Assembly (NCBI GenBank): GCA_944322255.1
Contig: CALUOK010000017.1
Coordinates: forward strand, 1 to 51,292
Length of the DNA stretch: 51,292 bases
Source: Candidatus Methanomethylophilaceae archaeon
GTDB lineage: Archaea; Thermoplasmatota; Thermoplasmata; Methanomassiliicoccales; Methanomethylophilaceae
Direction of reading: 5' to 3'
Shown: one piece after another, positions 14,915 through 23,671 of the stretch
How positions within the stretch are numbered: the first letter of the stretch is position 1
Layout of the letters: each line of letters starts with the position of its first letter
Made by a program: the position numbers and the translations under genes
The notes under the pieces: generated by a model
The model's database searches: none
The model's input: only the letters and a program-made list of their open reading frames with translations
Told to the model about the DNA's origin: nothing

Positions 14915-17059
14915 ATGGACGGCGCAGACCTCTCAGCCGCACTCGTTGAATCAGCCAACGAGGTCTACCAGTATATCACCGACATGCAGTTCGCCACCGA
15001 CCCACCCTTAGGCATGTCGGTCTCTGATGTCATCAGCTACGTGGTCGGGGAGGGCTACGCCGTCCTGCATCTCGAAGGTCAGGTTCCGGACACCTGCGGC
15101 CTCATGCTCATGGTCGGGGACAGGGTGCTACAGGACTCCGACGCCGGATTCGACCGCTACGACGAGGTGTCGAGGACCATCGTGGTCCGTCCCGGTGCGG
15201 ATGTACTGGAGGACATGGCCGAGAAATCCCCGAAGGTCCGCCTGATCTCCGACATGAGGTTCCTCATATCCACAGTCGGGGAGTTCTACAGGAGGTACGG
15301 CGGGTTCCTGACGATGCCGCTCTCAGATCCGGTCGCCTCGGCGCCTGTGTATCCCGAGGGGTCGGAGCCCAGTCGGGGTCAGAGGGATGCCGTCGCCAAC
15401 GTGCTGACCCACCGCACCTCTTACGTCTGGGGCGCACCGGGGACCGGGAAGACGCAGTTCGTCCTCGCGGCGTGCATACGCGCTTGCATGGCCGCAGGGA
15501 GGAAGGTGGCGGTCTTCGCGCCCACGAACAACTCCGTCGAGCAGGTGCTGAGGGGCGTGATGAAGGCGGTGCCACCGGACGACCCCATGTGGGAGGGTAC
15601 GATCCGTCTCGGAGTCCCCACAAAGTCGTTCTTCAGGGATCATCCTGAGATGTGCGAGGACAGGCAGGCCCAGAGGCGCATCGCCGAGTGCGAGAGGGTG
15701 CTCGACTGCCTGGAGGAGGTCCTCTACGAGAGGAACTGCGACGATCTTCTCCACGACTTCGAGAGTCTGCGCTCCGCCGCCTTCTCCGCTGAAGAGGACC
15801 CTGAAGGGAACGTGATGCTCCGCGACCATGCGGACCTGAGGGGTTCCTTCCAGGACATGCTCCCGTTCCTCGCCATGAGACCTGCAACCAGAGACCTGGC
15901 CCTGGAAGCATCGAGGAGGGATTTCCGGTCGGTGATCGGGGATCTGTTCGATGCGGTCTACAGACGCCAGCGTCCGGCCGCGGACATCGAGGAGTACGAG
16001 GGCTGGTCCGACGCCGACCTCATGTCGGCGATGATGGAGACGGAGTCGGAGATGAAGGCCCTCATGTCGAGGACGACAGGCGTCAGGCTGGAGAAGGCGG
16101 TCCTGATAGCGGCCACGCCGCACCAGTTCATCTCCAGGTTCCGTCCGAAGGGTTCGGAGGAGGACGGGCGTCCGGAGCTGGACGTGGACCACATATTCCT
16201 CGACGAGGCTGGGTACTGCGGTCTGATGCAGTCCGCGTCCCTGTTCACCAACGGCGTCCCCGTGACATTCCTGGGGGACCACATGCAGCTGCCTCCTGTC
16301 TCCCAGCTGGACGACGAGGTCCTGAGGTCGGCCGCGGAGAGGGGAGGGAGGCTGAAGCTGGGATTCCTGTGGAACATGTCCTCCCTCCATTGCGAGACGC
16401 TCATCACCGAAGGGCCCGGCGTCCTCTCGGCCATCTATCTGTCGGACGGAGAGCCCGTGCTGAGGTCGACGCCGAGATCGGACCTGACGGAGTCGCACCG
16501 CTTCGGAAGGAACCTGGCCAGGGTGCTGGACAGTCTTGTCTACATGAACGGGCTGAGCGGCTCTCTCGACGGGGGAGACCTGGAGATCGTGTGCATCGAT
16601 GCCGTGTGCACATCCCGGGAGGGCAGGGATAACAGGGCCGAGGCGGAGGCTGTGAGGGAGTTCCTTCGCCGGGAGAAGCCCGATCCCGGGGACGTGGCGG
16701 TGCTGACACCGTACAGCGTCCAGCTCTCGGTCATAAAGAGGATGGTCGGCAGGAGGTACAGGGACAGCGTGATGACCGTCCACGGATCCCAGGGAAGGGA
16801 GTGGGACGCCGTGGTCCTCAGTGTGGCAGACAACGGCATCGAGTCCCGCGAGGTTCCCCTCAGGTTCACGAGCTCCCAGACCCCGATCGGAAAGAAGGTG
16901 ATCAACACGGCCGTCTCGCGTGCGAAGAGGAGGCTGGTGATCGTCTGCGACAGGGACTTCTGGATGTCCAGACAGGACGAGCTGATAGGTGGGATCCTCC
17001 GGGAGATGCGCCCGGAGGATGTTGAGGTTTTCAATCGTCGATGCCCAGATGCCTCATGA
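14915..17059 (+). CDS. Superfamily 1 helicase, Upf1/DNA2-like
   Basis: A 714-residue SF1B helicase. Walker A GAPGTGKT is at 173-180 and the DEAG box (motif II) at about 430-433. GDHMQLPPV (motif III), VHGSQGREWDAVVLS (motif V) and NTAVSRAKRRLVIV (motif VI) complete the set. The first 170 residues are a less conserved region that may bind RNA or DNA. It probably unwinds RNA or DNA 5'-3'; a nuclease domain is not visible. The ATG at 14915 is preferred to TTG at 14861 because of the TATA-like box at 14886. Its last 29 bases overlap the convergent coiled-coil gene. Confidence 0.87.
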   Translation: MDGADLSAALVESANEVYQYITDMQFATDPPLGMSVSDVISYVVGEGYAVLHLEGQVPDTCGLMLMVGDRVLQDSDAGFDRYDEVSRTIVVRPGADVLEDMAEKSPKVRLISDMRFLISTVGEFYRRYGGFLTMPLSDPVASAPVYPEGSEPSRGQRDAVANVLTHRTSYVWGAPGTGKTQFVLAACIRACMAAGRKVAVFAPTNNSVEQVLRGVMKAVPPDDPMWEGTIRLGVPTKSFFRDHPEMCEDRQAQRRIAECERVLDCLEEVLYERNCDDLLHDFESLRSAAFSAEEDPEGNVMLRDHADLRGSFQDMLPFLAMRPATRDLALEASRRDFRSVIGDLFDAVYRRQRPAADIEEYEGWSDADLMSAMMETESEMKALMSRTTGVRLEKAVLIAATPHQFISRFRPKGSEEDGRPELDVDHIFLDEAGYCGLMQSASLFTNGVPVTFLGDHMQLPPVSQLDDEVLRSAAERGGRLKLGFLWNMSSLHCETLITEGPGVLSAIYLSDGEPVLRSTPRSDLTESHRFGRNLARVLDSLVYMNGLSGSLDGGDLEIVCIDAVCTSREGRDNRAEAEAVREFLRREKPDPGDVAVLTPYSVQLSVIKRMVGRRYRDSVMTVHGSQGREWDAVVLSVADNGIESREVPLRFTSSQTPIGKKVINTAVSRAKRRLVIVCDRDFWMSRQDELIGGILREMRPEDVEVFNRRCPDAS

Positions 17060-17624
17060 TGGCGGTCACGGCGTTGCGGATGTTGTCGATGTCGGACCTC
17101 ATGGCGCGGGTCTCGGACTCCAGCTCCTGGAGCCTGTCGATTATGTCGGAGAGGTCTACGGGTTCAGGTTCTGTGTCCTTCCCCTGCTCGGCCTTGATCT
17201 CCTTCACGGCTTCGACCAGGGAGTCCCGGCGGGACCTGAGGGAGGAGGCCATCATGGACAGCTTCTGCTTCTCCTCCTCGTCGCCGTTCATGTCGGCCCT
17301 GAGCATCTTGATCTCGATGCCCATGAGCTCGTCGGTTACGGACTCTATCTCGCTGGTCAGCTCGTCCACGTCCGCCGCCGGTCTCGTCTCCGCCTCGCGG
17401 CTGCGCTGGGAGGTGGCGGCTGCCATGAGGGAGTCCTCGATCTCCCTCTTCCTGCGGATCAGCGCGCCCATCTTCGACTCCAGTCCGATGACCTCCTCGG
17501 CCTTCCTGGCCGCGTCGACCGGGTCCACGGGCATGATCTCGCGGAGCCTCTGGAGCTCGGCGCCCATCCTCTTGGTCTCGAACTCGATGAACTCGAGCTC
17601 CCTCTCGAACCTGTCGCTTATCAA
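17031..17624 (-). CDS. Coiled-coil protein, 197 residues
   Basis: An unrecognised, highly charged, mostly helical protein with heptad-like stretches throughout (EFIEFETKRMGAELQRLREI, DIIDRLQELESETRAMRSDI). The start is best set at TTG 17624, two bases after the stop of the upstream gene, with GAGGG just before it; an ATG at 17825 would run through that gene in another frame. The layout implies coupled translation with the 187-residue protein ahead of it. The two may form a complex. It converges on the helicase gene. Confidence 0.65.
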   Translation of the reverse strand: MISDRFERELEFIEFETKRMGAELQRLREIMPVDPVDAARKAEEVIGLESKMGALIRRKREIEDSLMAAATSQRSREAETRPAADVDELTSEIESVTDELMGIEIKMLRADMNGDEEEKQKLSMMASSLRSRRDSLVEAVKEIKAEQGKDTEPEPVDLSDIIDRLQELESETRAMRSDIDNIRNAVTAIMRHLGIDD

Positions 17625-17626
17625 GG

Positions 17627-18190
17627 TCAGTCCCTCTTCTTCTTTTTCTTCTTCTTGCCGTCCTTGCCCTTGTCCTTGGACTCGGAGGCGAGAGCCTTGA
17701 AGGTGTCGTAGAGGTAGTCGTCGTAGAATATCAGCTCGCCCAGGGCCTCGAGGGCGTACGGGTCGTCCAGCAGGAACTTGACCATCTTCTTGGACTTGAG
17801 GGCGGCCTCGCCGATGTCGTAGCACATGGCCTCAACGACCTCGTCGCAGTACTCGGCGCGGATCTCGTCGGCCTCCAGCTCGTTCTCCAGGTCGTCGGCG
17901 GAGAGTCCCGACACGTACTGGTCGTATTTCACGGGGCATTCGACGACGTTCTCCTGGTCAAGGTCGAGACCTTCGAGGAGCGAGTCGTCGTCGGTCATGT
18001 CCGCCAGGACGGTGATGTAGGCGGTGGTGTCGGCCTTCAGGTAGTCGATGAGCTCCTGCATCTCGGCTATCCTGTCCTCCCTCTTGAGACGCTTTATGCG
18101 CTTCTCGAGGTCGTCGATCTCCGACTTCTTCCTGTCGATGGCCCTGCTTATGACGGCGATGGCCTGGTCGATGGTGTACTCCTCTTCCAT
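17627..18190 (-). CDS. Coiled-coil protein with lysine-rich tail, 187 residues
   Basis: Not recognised. The first 55 residues form a strong coiled coil (AISRAIDRKKSEIDDLEKRI), the middle is acidic and helical, and the last 15 residues are almost all Lys, ending KKKKKKKRD. Such a tail could bind nucleic acid or an acidic surface. It is the first of a two-gene unit with the coiled-coil gene at 17031-17624. Just upstream of the ATG is TATTCTCAACAGATTATAATG, where TTATAATG at about 18213-18220 could be a promoter element. Confidence 0.7.
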   Translation of the reverse strand: MEEEYTIDQAIAVISRAIDRKKSEIDDLEKRIKRLKREDRIAEMQELIDYLKADTTAYITVLADMTDDDSLLEGLDLDQENVVECPVKYDQYVSGLSADDLENELEADEIRAEYCDEVVEAMCYDIGEAALKSKKMVKFLLDDPYALEALGELIFYDDYLYDTFKALASESKDKGKDGKKKKKKKRD

Positions 18191-18283
18191 GACGGCTGGT
18201 ATATTCTCAACAGATTATAATGATTGAACCGGACCATTCGTAAGATACGGGGTTTCAGCCGGTCACAGAACCTGTATCCAACT

Positions 18284-18291
18284 CTTTAAAG
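18284..18291 (+). promoter_or_regulatory. TATA-like box of the first Sel1 gene
   Basis: CTTTAAAG lies about 31 bases before the ATG at 18319. No ribosome site is evident in the interval, so the leader would be only a few bases. Confidence 0.5.
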
Positions 18292-18318
18292 GATTGAGGG
18301 ATATCGCATCCAGATACG

Positions 18319-19275
18319 ATGTCCACGGCGGATCTTTCCACAGAGGAGCTCCAAGCCCGCTGCTCCAGGGGCGAGGCCGACGCTCTCTACGAGCTCGGCA
18401 GGAGGTACTACGAGGGCGACGGGGTTCCCCAGGACTTCGGCAGGGCCGCTCCCCTCATGAAGGCCGCCGCACAGGCCGGCGATGCCGCCGCGCAGTACAC
18501 CTTCGGGTACATGTGCTGCTTCGGGATCGGCGTCCCTGAGGACAAGATAGCCGCCATCAAATGGTACAGGCAGTCCGCGGACCATGGGTACACCGAGGCC
18601 CAGTACGGTCTGGGCTACATGTGCGACACCGGCCAGGGGATCAGGGTCAACAAGATGGAGGCCGCCAAGTGGTACCTTCTCGCTGCCGACAAGGGCCATG
18701 CCGGGGCACAGTGCAACCTGGGGAACCTGTACTTCAACGGTGCCGGCGTCCGTCTCGACAAGGCCGAGGCCGTCAGGCTCTACCATCTCGCGGCAGAACA
18801 GGGGAACACGGACGCCCTGTTCAACCTCGGCAGGATCTACGAGTCAGGGGACGGAGTGGAGAGGAACGACGAGGTCGCCCTGGAGTTCTACCGCGAGGGT
18901 GCCATGACGGGAGACGCCAATGCCATGTACATCATGGGGATGAGGTACCTCAGCGGGAACGGCGTCCGTAAGGACGAGCGCCACGCCGCGAAGCTCATCA
19001 CCGCCTCAGCCCGGAAGGGCAACGACGACGCGGTGTTCGTCCTGGGCACAATGTACTGCAGTGGAATAGGTGTCGACCGCGATCCGGCCATGGCTGCCAG
19101 GCTTTTCACAGCGGGCATGCGCAGATGGAACGAGCACGCCATCTACCGTCTCGGGCTCCTGTACATAAAAGGCGAGGGGGTCCCGCAGGACGAGCGCCGC
19201 GGTGTGGGTTTGGTAAAGCTGGCCGCGGAGATGGGCGAGCAGGATGCTGTTTCCATGCTCGCGGCCAGGGGATGA
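18319..19275 (+). CDS. Sel1-like repeat protein, 318 residues
   Basis: The whole protein is a run of about eight 36-residue Sel1-like repeats (AxxxLGxxYxxGxGVxxDxxxAxxxxxxAA), for example AQYGLGYMCDTGQGIRVNKM and AQCNLGNLYFNGAGVRLDKA. Such alpha/alpha solenoids are protein-binding scaffolds. No signal peptide or catalytic domain is present, so it should be cytoplasmic. It is convergent with, and 1 base from, the next Sel1 gene. Three Sel1 genes lie within 2.6 kb, probably by duplication. Confidence 0.88.
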   Translation: MSTADLSTEELQARCSRGEADALYELGRRYYEGDGVPQDFGRAAPLMKAAAQAGDAAAQYTFGYMCCFGIGVPEDKIAAIKWYRQSADHGYTEAQYGLGYMCDTGQGIRVNKMEAAKWYLLAADKGHAGAQCNLGNLYFNGAGVRLDKAEAVRLYHLAAEQGNTDALFNLGRIYESGDGVERNDEVALEFYREGAMTGDANAMYIMGMRYLSGNGVRKDERHAAKLITASARKGNDDAVFVLGTMYCSGIGVDRDPAMAARLFTAGMRRWNEHAIYRLGLLYIKGEGVPQDERRGVGLVKLAAEMGEQDAVSMLAARG

Positions 19276-19276
19276 A

Positions 19277-19936
19277 TCACCACTTGTGGTCGTGGGGGAT
19301 GAACTGCAGCTTGGCTCCGCAGAACGGGCAGCTGTAGAGGACAGCGTCCATGCCGTCCTTGTCCTCGCCCAGGAGGGCGGGCCCCTGCATGGTCTCGGTG
19401 AAAACGATGTTCTGCTCCAGAAGCTCGTCCAGCATCCTCTTGCAGCATGCGGCCTCGACGTCCACGTCGGAGACCATGAGCTTGAGGAGGGGCCTGGCGC
19501 GCAGGTTCCTGTTCCTCTCCTCGGTGAGCACCCTGTCGATCCTGTCGGCGTCGTACTCGGCTCCGGGGTATCCCATGGATGCGGCGTAGGCCAGCATCCT
19601 GACTGCCTTCTGCATGTCCAGGGGGACGCCGATGCCCTTCTCGTACATCAGTCCCAGGTGGTACAGCGCGCCGGGATCAAGGTTGTCCGCGGCGTCGCTC
19701 AGGAGCTGCACCGCGCGGGGTATGTCGGGTTCGGTACCCTCTCCGGAGGCGAGCATGATCCCAAGCTCCCTCTTGGCGGGGACCACGTTCTGGGCGGCGG
19801 CCCTGGACATCCACTCGAACGCCTTGGCGGCGTCCTTGGGTTCCTCGTTCCCGTAGAGGTAGATCAGACCGAGCTGGTACTGGGCTTCCGAGTCGCCTTC
19901 CTCGGCGGCCTTCCTGAGAGCTTCCGAAGTTGCCAT
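19277..19936 (-). CDS. Sel1-repeat protein with C-terminal CPFCG motif, 219 residues
   Basis: Residues 1-130 hold three to four Sel1 repeats (AQYQLGLIYLYGNEEPKDAA, ALYHLGLMYEKGIGVPLDMQ). The rest is a different helical region with paired Cys (AACCKRML) and a final CPFCGAKLQFIPHDHKW, where two Cys and two His could bind zinc. This C-terminus sets it apart from its two neighbours. The sequence GCTTAAACC on the minus strand at about 19961-19969 is a TATA-like box placed about 29 bases before the ATG. Confidence 0.82.
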   Translation of the reverse strand: MATSEALRKAAEEGDSEAQYQLGLIYLYGNEEPKDAAKAFEWMSRAAAQNVVPAKRELGIMLASGEGTEPDIPRAVQLLSDAADNLDPGALYHLGLMYEKGIGVPLDMQKAVRMLAYAASMGYPGAEYDADRIDRVLTEERNRNLRARPLLKLMVSDVDVEAACCKRMLDELLEQNIVFTETMQGPALLGEDKDGMDAVLYSCPFCGAKLQFIPHDHKW

Positions 19937-19981
19937 TGTATCGGGACGTGAACATCCACCGGGTTTAAGCCGGTATCGGAC

Positions 19982-20899
19982 TCATCCGAGGACGGAGCCG
20001 ATGGATGCGAGCATCTCCGCGGCCTCCTCGATGCCGTTGTCCCCGGCCATCCTCAGCCACTTCCTGGCCTCCTCGTCGTCACGGGGCGTGCCGATGCCCT
20101 TCATGTAGCAGTACCCCACCATCTGCATGGCGGTGGGGACCCCTTCCATGGCCGCCTTCAGGAACCATTCGAAGGACTCCTCCGCACGGGTAGGGTCGGA
20201 CTCGGACAGCAGGTACCCGAGGCGCTCCATGGCGAAGGCGTCCCCCTGCTCGGCGCCCATGCGATACCATCTTTCCGCTTCATGAGGATCGACGGGCGTG
20301 CCGTTGCCGAACTCGCAGCAAATACCGGCCTGGAACATGGCGTTGACGTTTCCCGCCTTCGCGGCGGTGCAGTACATCCTGTAGGCCTTCCTCTCGTCCT
20401 TGGCCACCCCCAGCCCCTCCTGGAAGAGGTACGCCAGGGACGTCCTGGCCTCCTGGTTCCCCTGGTTGGCGGCCATCCTGAACAGCCTGGCGGCCTCGGC
20501 GTAGTCCTGGGAGACGGAGACGCCGTCCATGTAGGCGAGGCCGGCGTACAGCTGGGCGTCGGGGATGCCGCCCCTTGCCGCCTCGATCGCGTAGCCTGCG
20601 GCCTTCTCGCTGTCTATCCCGCAGTAGTCCCCCTGCATGAACAGCCTGACCATCAGCGCCATGGCCTCGGTCTGCCCGGCGGCCACGGCCTTCTCCAGCA
20701 GGTCGTATCCGACGTCCTCGTTCTGCTCCACGTCCCATCCGAAGAGATAGGCCATGGCGAGCGCGTAGAGCCCGTCGGGGTCGTTGCGGTCCGCGAGGCC
20801 TTTGACCTCGTCAATGCTGAGCTCCACCTGTCCGTCGGGTCCGTGGAAGACGAAACCCCTCTCATCTGCCATGGATTCGGGAATCCCGTATCCAATCAT
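19982..20899 (-). CDS. Sel1-like repeat protein, 305 residues
   Basis: Five to six Sel1 repeats follow a 35-residue unique N-terminus; examples are AQLYAGLAYMDGVSVSQDYA and ARTSLAYLFQEGLGVAKDER. It is the last gene of a run in the same direction: kinase/GNAT fusion, YgiQ, zinc peptidase, ACT protein, then this one, with gaps of 12 bases or overlaps. The ATG at 20899 follows the ACT stop by 11 bases; an ATG ten codons later is possible. As a scaffold it may serve the other island proteins rather than its operon partners. Confidence 0.85.
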   Translation of the reverse strand: MIGYGIPESMADERGFVFHGPDGQVELSIDEVKGLADRNDPDGLYALAMAYLFGWDVEQNEDVGYDLLEKAVAAGQTEAMALMVRLFMQGDYCGIDSEKAAGYAIEAARGGIPDAQLYAGLAYMDGVSVSQDYAEAARLFRMAANQGNQEARTSLAYLFQEGLGVAKDERKAYRMYCTAAKAGNVNAMFQAGICCEFGNGTPVDPHEAERWYRMGAEQGDAFAMERLGYLLSESDPTRAEESFEWFLKAAMEGVPTAMQMVGYCYMKGIGTPRDDEEARKWLRMAGDNGIEEAAEMLASIGSVLG

Positions 20900-20910
20900 A
20901 ACCTGTGCGG

Positions 20911-21303
20911 TCAGTCCTCGATGGATCGCAGCTCTGCGTCGTCCACTTCGAACCCGGAGCCGCGCAGGGCATCCGCAGCGTCGGACAGATCCCGGGATCT
21001 CACCAGGATGTAGTCCGTGTCGAAGGTGGAGACGGCGAACACGGGGATCTTCTCAGCAGCCAGTGCCGAAGCTATCGTGGCAAGCACCCCGACCAAGGAG
21101 AAGTCAAGTTGGCCGACGATCCTGAACGCCCTCCAGCCGTCCTCGCGAGAAACGGTGTTGCTGGGAACGGCAGTGGTCGGGCAGACAAGGGAGCGCTCGC
21201 CGTCTGTGCAACCGGTGAACAAGAACTCCCCCTCGAGGTCGACCCCAGAGTAGTCGGCGACCTTGCAGACGGTGAACTCCTGCTCCAGAACCTCGATCCT
21301 CAT
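20911..21303 (-). CDS. ACT-domain (CASTOR-like) protein
   Basis: A 130-residue protein with the pattern of the tandem ACT/CASTOR-type family (DUF2241): EFTVCKVAD near the start, then GWRAFRIVGQLDFSLVGVLA and IPVFAVSTFDTDYILVR. These small proteins bind amino acids and act as sensors. No enzyme or DNA-binding part is attached. A GAGGCGAGAGG ribosome site overlaps the gap after the peptidase gene. Its ligand and target are unknown. Confidence 0.8.
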   Translation of the reverse strand: MRIEVLEQEFTVCKVADYSGVDLEGEFLFTGCTDGERSLVCPTTAVPSNTVSREDGWRAFRIVGQLDFSLVGVLATIASALAAEKIPVFAVSTFDTDYILVRSRDLSDAADALRGSGFEVDDAELRSIED

Positions 21304-21312
21304 CCTCTCGCC

Positions 21313-21981
21313 TCACATGCTCCCGAGCTTCCTAAGGATGGACTCCGCCTCTCTCCATCTCGGGTGGAGGCGCTCCCAGGACCTGAACTGCGAATCGTGC
21401 ACACGCTTCGAGGGGCGGTAGCCCTGCCTGAGGTGGAGGCACTCGTGGTAGACCACGTAGTCCCTGACGAAGTCCGGTATGTCGTCGGAGTCCAGCCTGG
21501 ATGATATCCCGACGACCCTGAACATGGTGCTGCAGAAGCCCACACGGCGGACGTTGTCGCGTACCGTCCATGAGATGTACGAGTTGGAGACGTCGCCGTC
21601 CTCCAGGAGCCCGCAGTCCAACAGCCTCTGCACCGAGTCGTGGAGGTAGGCGGTCTCCCCGCATCCGGTGCGGGCCAGGTTGCGGCTGCGCCTGATGTAG
21701 GTGGGGCGGTGGTCCACGATGAACGAGTCCGAGCGGACGTGGTCCAGATAGGAAGGCGGCTCGGAGCACCTCTGCCCCCTGGCCCTGCGGCAGACCATGT
21801 CGCAGAAGTCGAACAGCACCTGGTCCGGCGCCCCCTGGAGGTAGTCAGACACGTGCATCTCAATGCCTGATCCGTAGACCTTCCAGCTGTAGCCGAACTC
21901 CTTGCGGGCCACGAAGTCTCCCGCGGCCTCCCTGAAGTACGGGCGGCAGGCCGCCAGGGCGGATTCAGGGATTGCGGCCAT
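21313..21981 (-). CDS. Predicted zinc metallopeptidase (HExxH)
   Basis: A 222-residue protein whose C-terminal half contains YHECLHLRQGYRPSKRVHDSQF. The HECLH motif with a third His 13 residues on is the zinc site of SprT/YgjP-like gluzincins, here inside a domain for which I cannot name a precise family. The N-terminal half has several Cys (FCDMVCRRARGQRC) that might form a metal site. No signal peptide is seen. Its ATG lies 17 bases inside the preceding ygiQ gene, so translation is probably coupled. Confidence 0.7.
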   Translation of the reverse strand: MAAIPESALAACRPYFREAAGDFVARKEFGYSWKVYGSGIEMHVSDYLQGAPDQVLFDFCDMVCRRARGQRCSEPPSYLDHVRSDSFIVDHRPTYIRRSRNLARTGCGETAYLHDSVQRLLDCGLLEDGDVSNSYISWTVRDNVRRVGFCSTMFRVVGISSRLDSDDIPDFVRDYVVYHECLHLRQGYRPSKRVHDSQFRSWERLHPRWREAESILRKLGSM

Positions 21982-23665
21982 CCCCGCCCCTCCCCGTGAC
22001 GATCTCCTTCTGCCTCTGCCTCTTCTGGATGGACCTCTCCACCCTGACGTCCCTGCCCCTGATGTCCTTGGATGTGCGGAACATCGCCGTGGAGTAGGAG
22101 GACGGTGTGGGTGTGAACACCTGGACCTGCTCCGGACGTATGCGCAGAATGTTCCTGCAGTACGATGACAGCTCCCTCATGTCCTCCTCGGTGCATCCGG
22201 GGTGGGCGGCCATGAAGTAGTACGTCAGGTACTCGTCGCGTCCGCATCTCGCCACAGACTGGGCGAACATCCCCCTGAACTCCTCGAGGGTCCGCCTGCC
22301 CGGCTTGCCCATGAGCCTGAGGACGTTGTCAGAGATATGCTCAGGTGCCACTTTCATCTGCCCCGAGACGTGGTCGGCGACGATGAGGTCCAGGTACTCC
22401 TGCCCGTGGGCCCTGTCGGCCACTATCATGTCGTAGCGTATCCCGGAGTTGACGAAGACGTGCCTGACCCCGTCGATGGAGGATATCCTGCGGAGCAGGT
22501 CCATCTGGCGGGAGTGGTCGATGGGGAGCCTCGGACAGGACTTGGAACCGAGGCAGCGCCTGTCGGTGCATCTGCCCTTGGTCTCCTTGATCCGGCACTC
22601 GATGCCGTACATGTTGGCGGTGGGCCCGCCCACGTCCTGGATGACCCCGTTGAAGCCCGGTCTCGAGGCTATCCTCTCCGCCTCCGACACGATGGACTCC
22701 TCCGACCTTGAGACCACGGTGGTGCCCTGGTGGATCGCGATCGAGCAGAACGAACAGTCCCCGTAGCATCCGCGGTGGGTGGTGATGGAGTTCCTGACGG
22801 TGTCCATGGCCCGGACCTTCCCGTCCCTTGCGTAGTAGGGGTGGACGGCGTCCTCGAAGTCGGACCCGTACAGCGAGTCGAGCTCCGGTGTGGTGAGGGG
22901 ACGCTGGGGGCGGTTGTGGACCAGGTACCTGTCGCCGTGCCTCTGGACCATGCCGTGTGCGGTGACGGGGTCGCTGTTCTCCCTGAAGATCCTGAAGGCG
23001 CGCATGAACGCGTCGCGGTCGTCGCGGCACTCCTCGAAAGACGGCATCTCCAGGTACCCGTCGGGTATTCCGGAGGATGCGTGGCAGACTCCGCGCACTT
23101 CCCTCCAGTCGCTTCCCTCACGGATGCGCCGGGCGACCTCGAGCGTGGCGAGCTCCGCCATCCCGTAGATCACGCCGTCGGCCTTGGCGTCGAAGAGCAC
23201 CGACCTCCTGACGGAGTCCGACCAGAAGTCGTAGTGTGCCACCCTCCTCAGGCTGGCCTCGATGCCTGCCAGGAATATGGGACGCCCCTTCGCGTGCTTC
23301 TTGATGAGGTTCGTGTACGCGATGGTGGCCCTGTCCGGGCGTCTGTCGTTGACGCCGCCCGGGGTGAAGTCGTCCTCCTTGCGGAACTTCCTGGTGGGGG
23401 TGTAGTTGGCCACCATGGAGTCCACGCAACCGGCGGACACCGACCAGAAGAGCTCGGGCTGGCCCAGCCTGGAGATGTCGTCGCCCGAGGACACGTCGGG
23501 CTGGGCGATGATGCCCACCCTGAGGCCCCTGTCCATCAGCCAGTGCCCTATGAGGGCGGTCCCGTTGTAGGCGTTGTCCGTATAGGTGTCGCCGGAGACC
23601 AGTACGACGTCCAGTCCGTCCCATCCGCGTTCGCGGACCTCCTCGGGGGTGGTCGGTACGAACAT
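21965..23665 (-). CDS. ygiQ: YgiQ-family radical SAM protein
   Basis: A 566-residue member of the YgiQ (UPF0313) family. It opens FVPTTPEEVRERGWDGLDVV like its bacterial relatives. The radical SAM cluster motif is the CxxxCxxC of CYGDCSFC near residue 308. The family reaction is unproven. Conserved GIEASLRRVAHYDFWSDSVR and QDVGGPTANMYG support the call strongly. The Lys/Arg-rich tail is longer than the core. It begins 6 bases after the kinase/GNAT stop. Confidence 0.92.
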   Translation of the reverse strand: MFVPTTPEEVRERGWDGLDVVLVSGDTYTDNAYNGTALIGHWLMDRGLRVGIIAQPDVSSGDDISRLGQPELFWSVSAGCVDSMVANYTPTRKFRKEDDFTPGGVNDRRPDRATIAYTNLIKKHAKGRPIFLAGIEASLRRVAHYDFWSDSVRRSVLFDAKADGVIYGMAELATLEVARRIREGSDWREVRGVCHASSGIPDGYLEMPSFEECRDDRDAFMRAFRIFRENSDPVTAHGMVQRHGDRYLVHNRPQRPLTTPELDSLYGSDFEDAVHPYYARDGKVRAMDTVRNSITTHRGCYGDCSFCSIAIHQGTTVVSRSEESIVSEAERIASRPGFNGVIQDVGGPTANMYGIECRIKETKGRCTDRRCLGSKSCPRLPIDHSRQMDLLRRISSIDGVRHVFVNSGIRYDMIVADRAHGQEYLDLIVADHVSGQMKVAPEHISDNVLRLMGKPGRRTLEEFRGMFAQSVARCGRDEYLTYYFMAAHPGCTEEDMRELSSYCRNILRIRPEQVQVFTPTPSSYSTAMFRTSKDIRGRDVRVERSIQKRQRQKEIVTGRGGDGRNP

Positions 23666-23671
23666 GTCAGC

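Noticed and set aside
17031-17825. An ATG at 17825 as start of the second coiled-coil gene
   Set aside because: It would read through the upstream gene in another frame, with an Arg/Gly-rich shadow sequence; TTG at 17624 gives the coiled coil alone.
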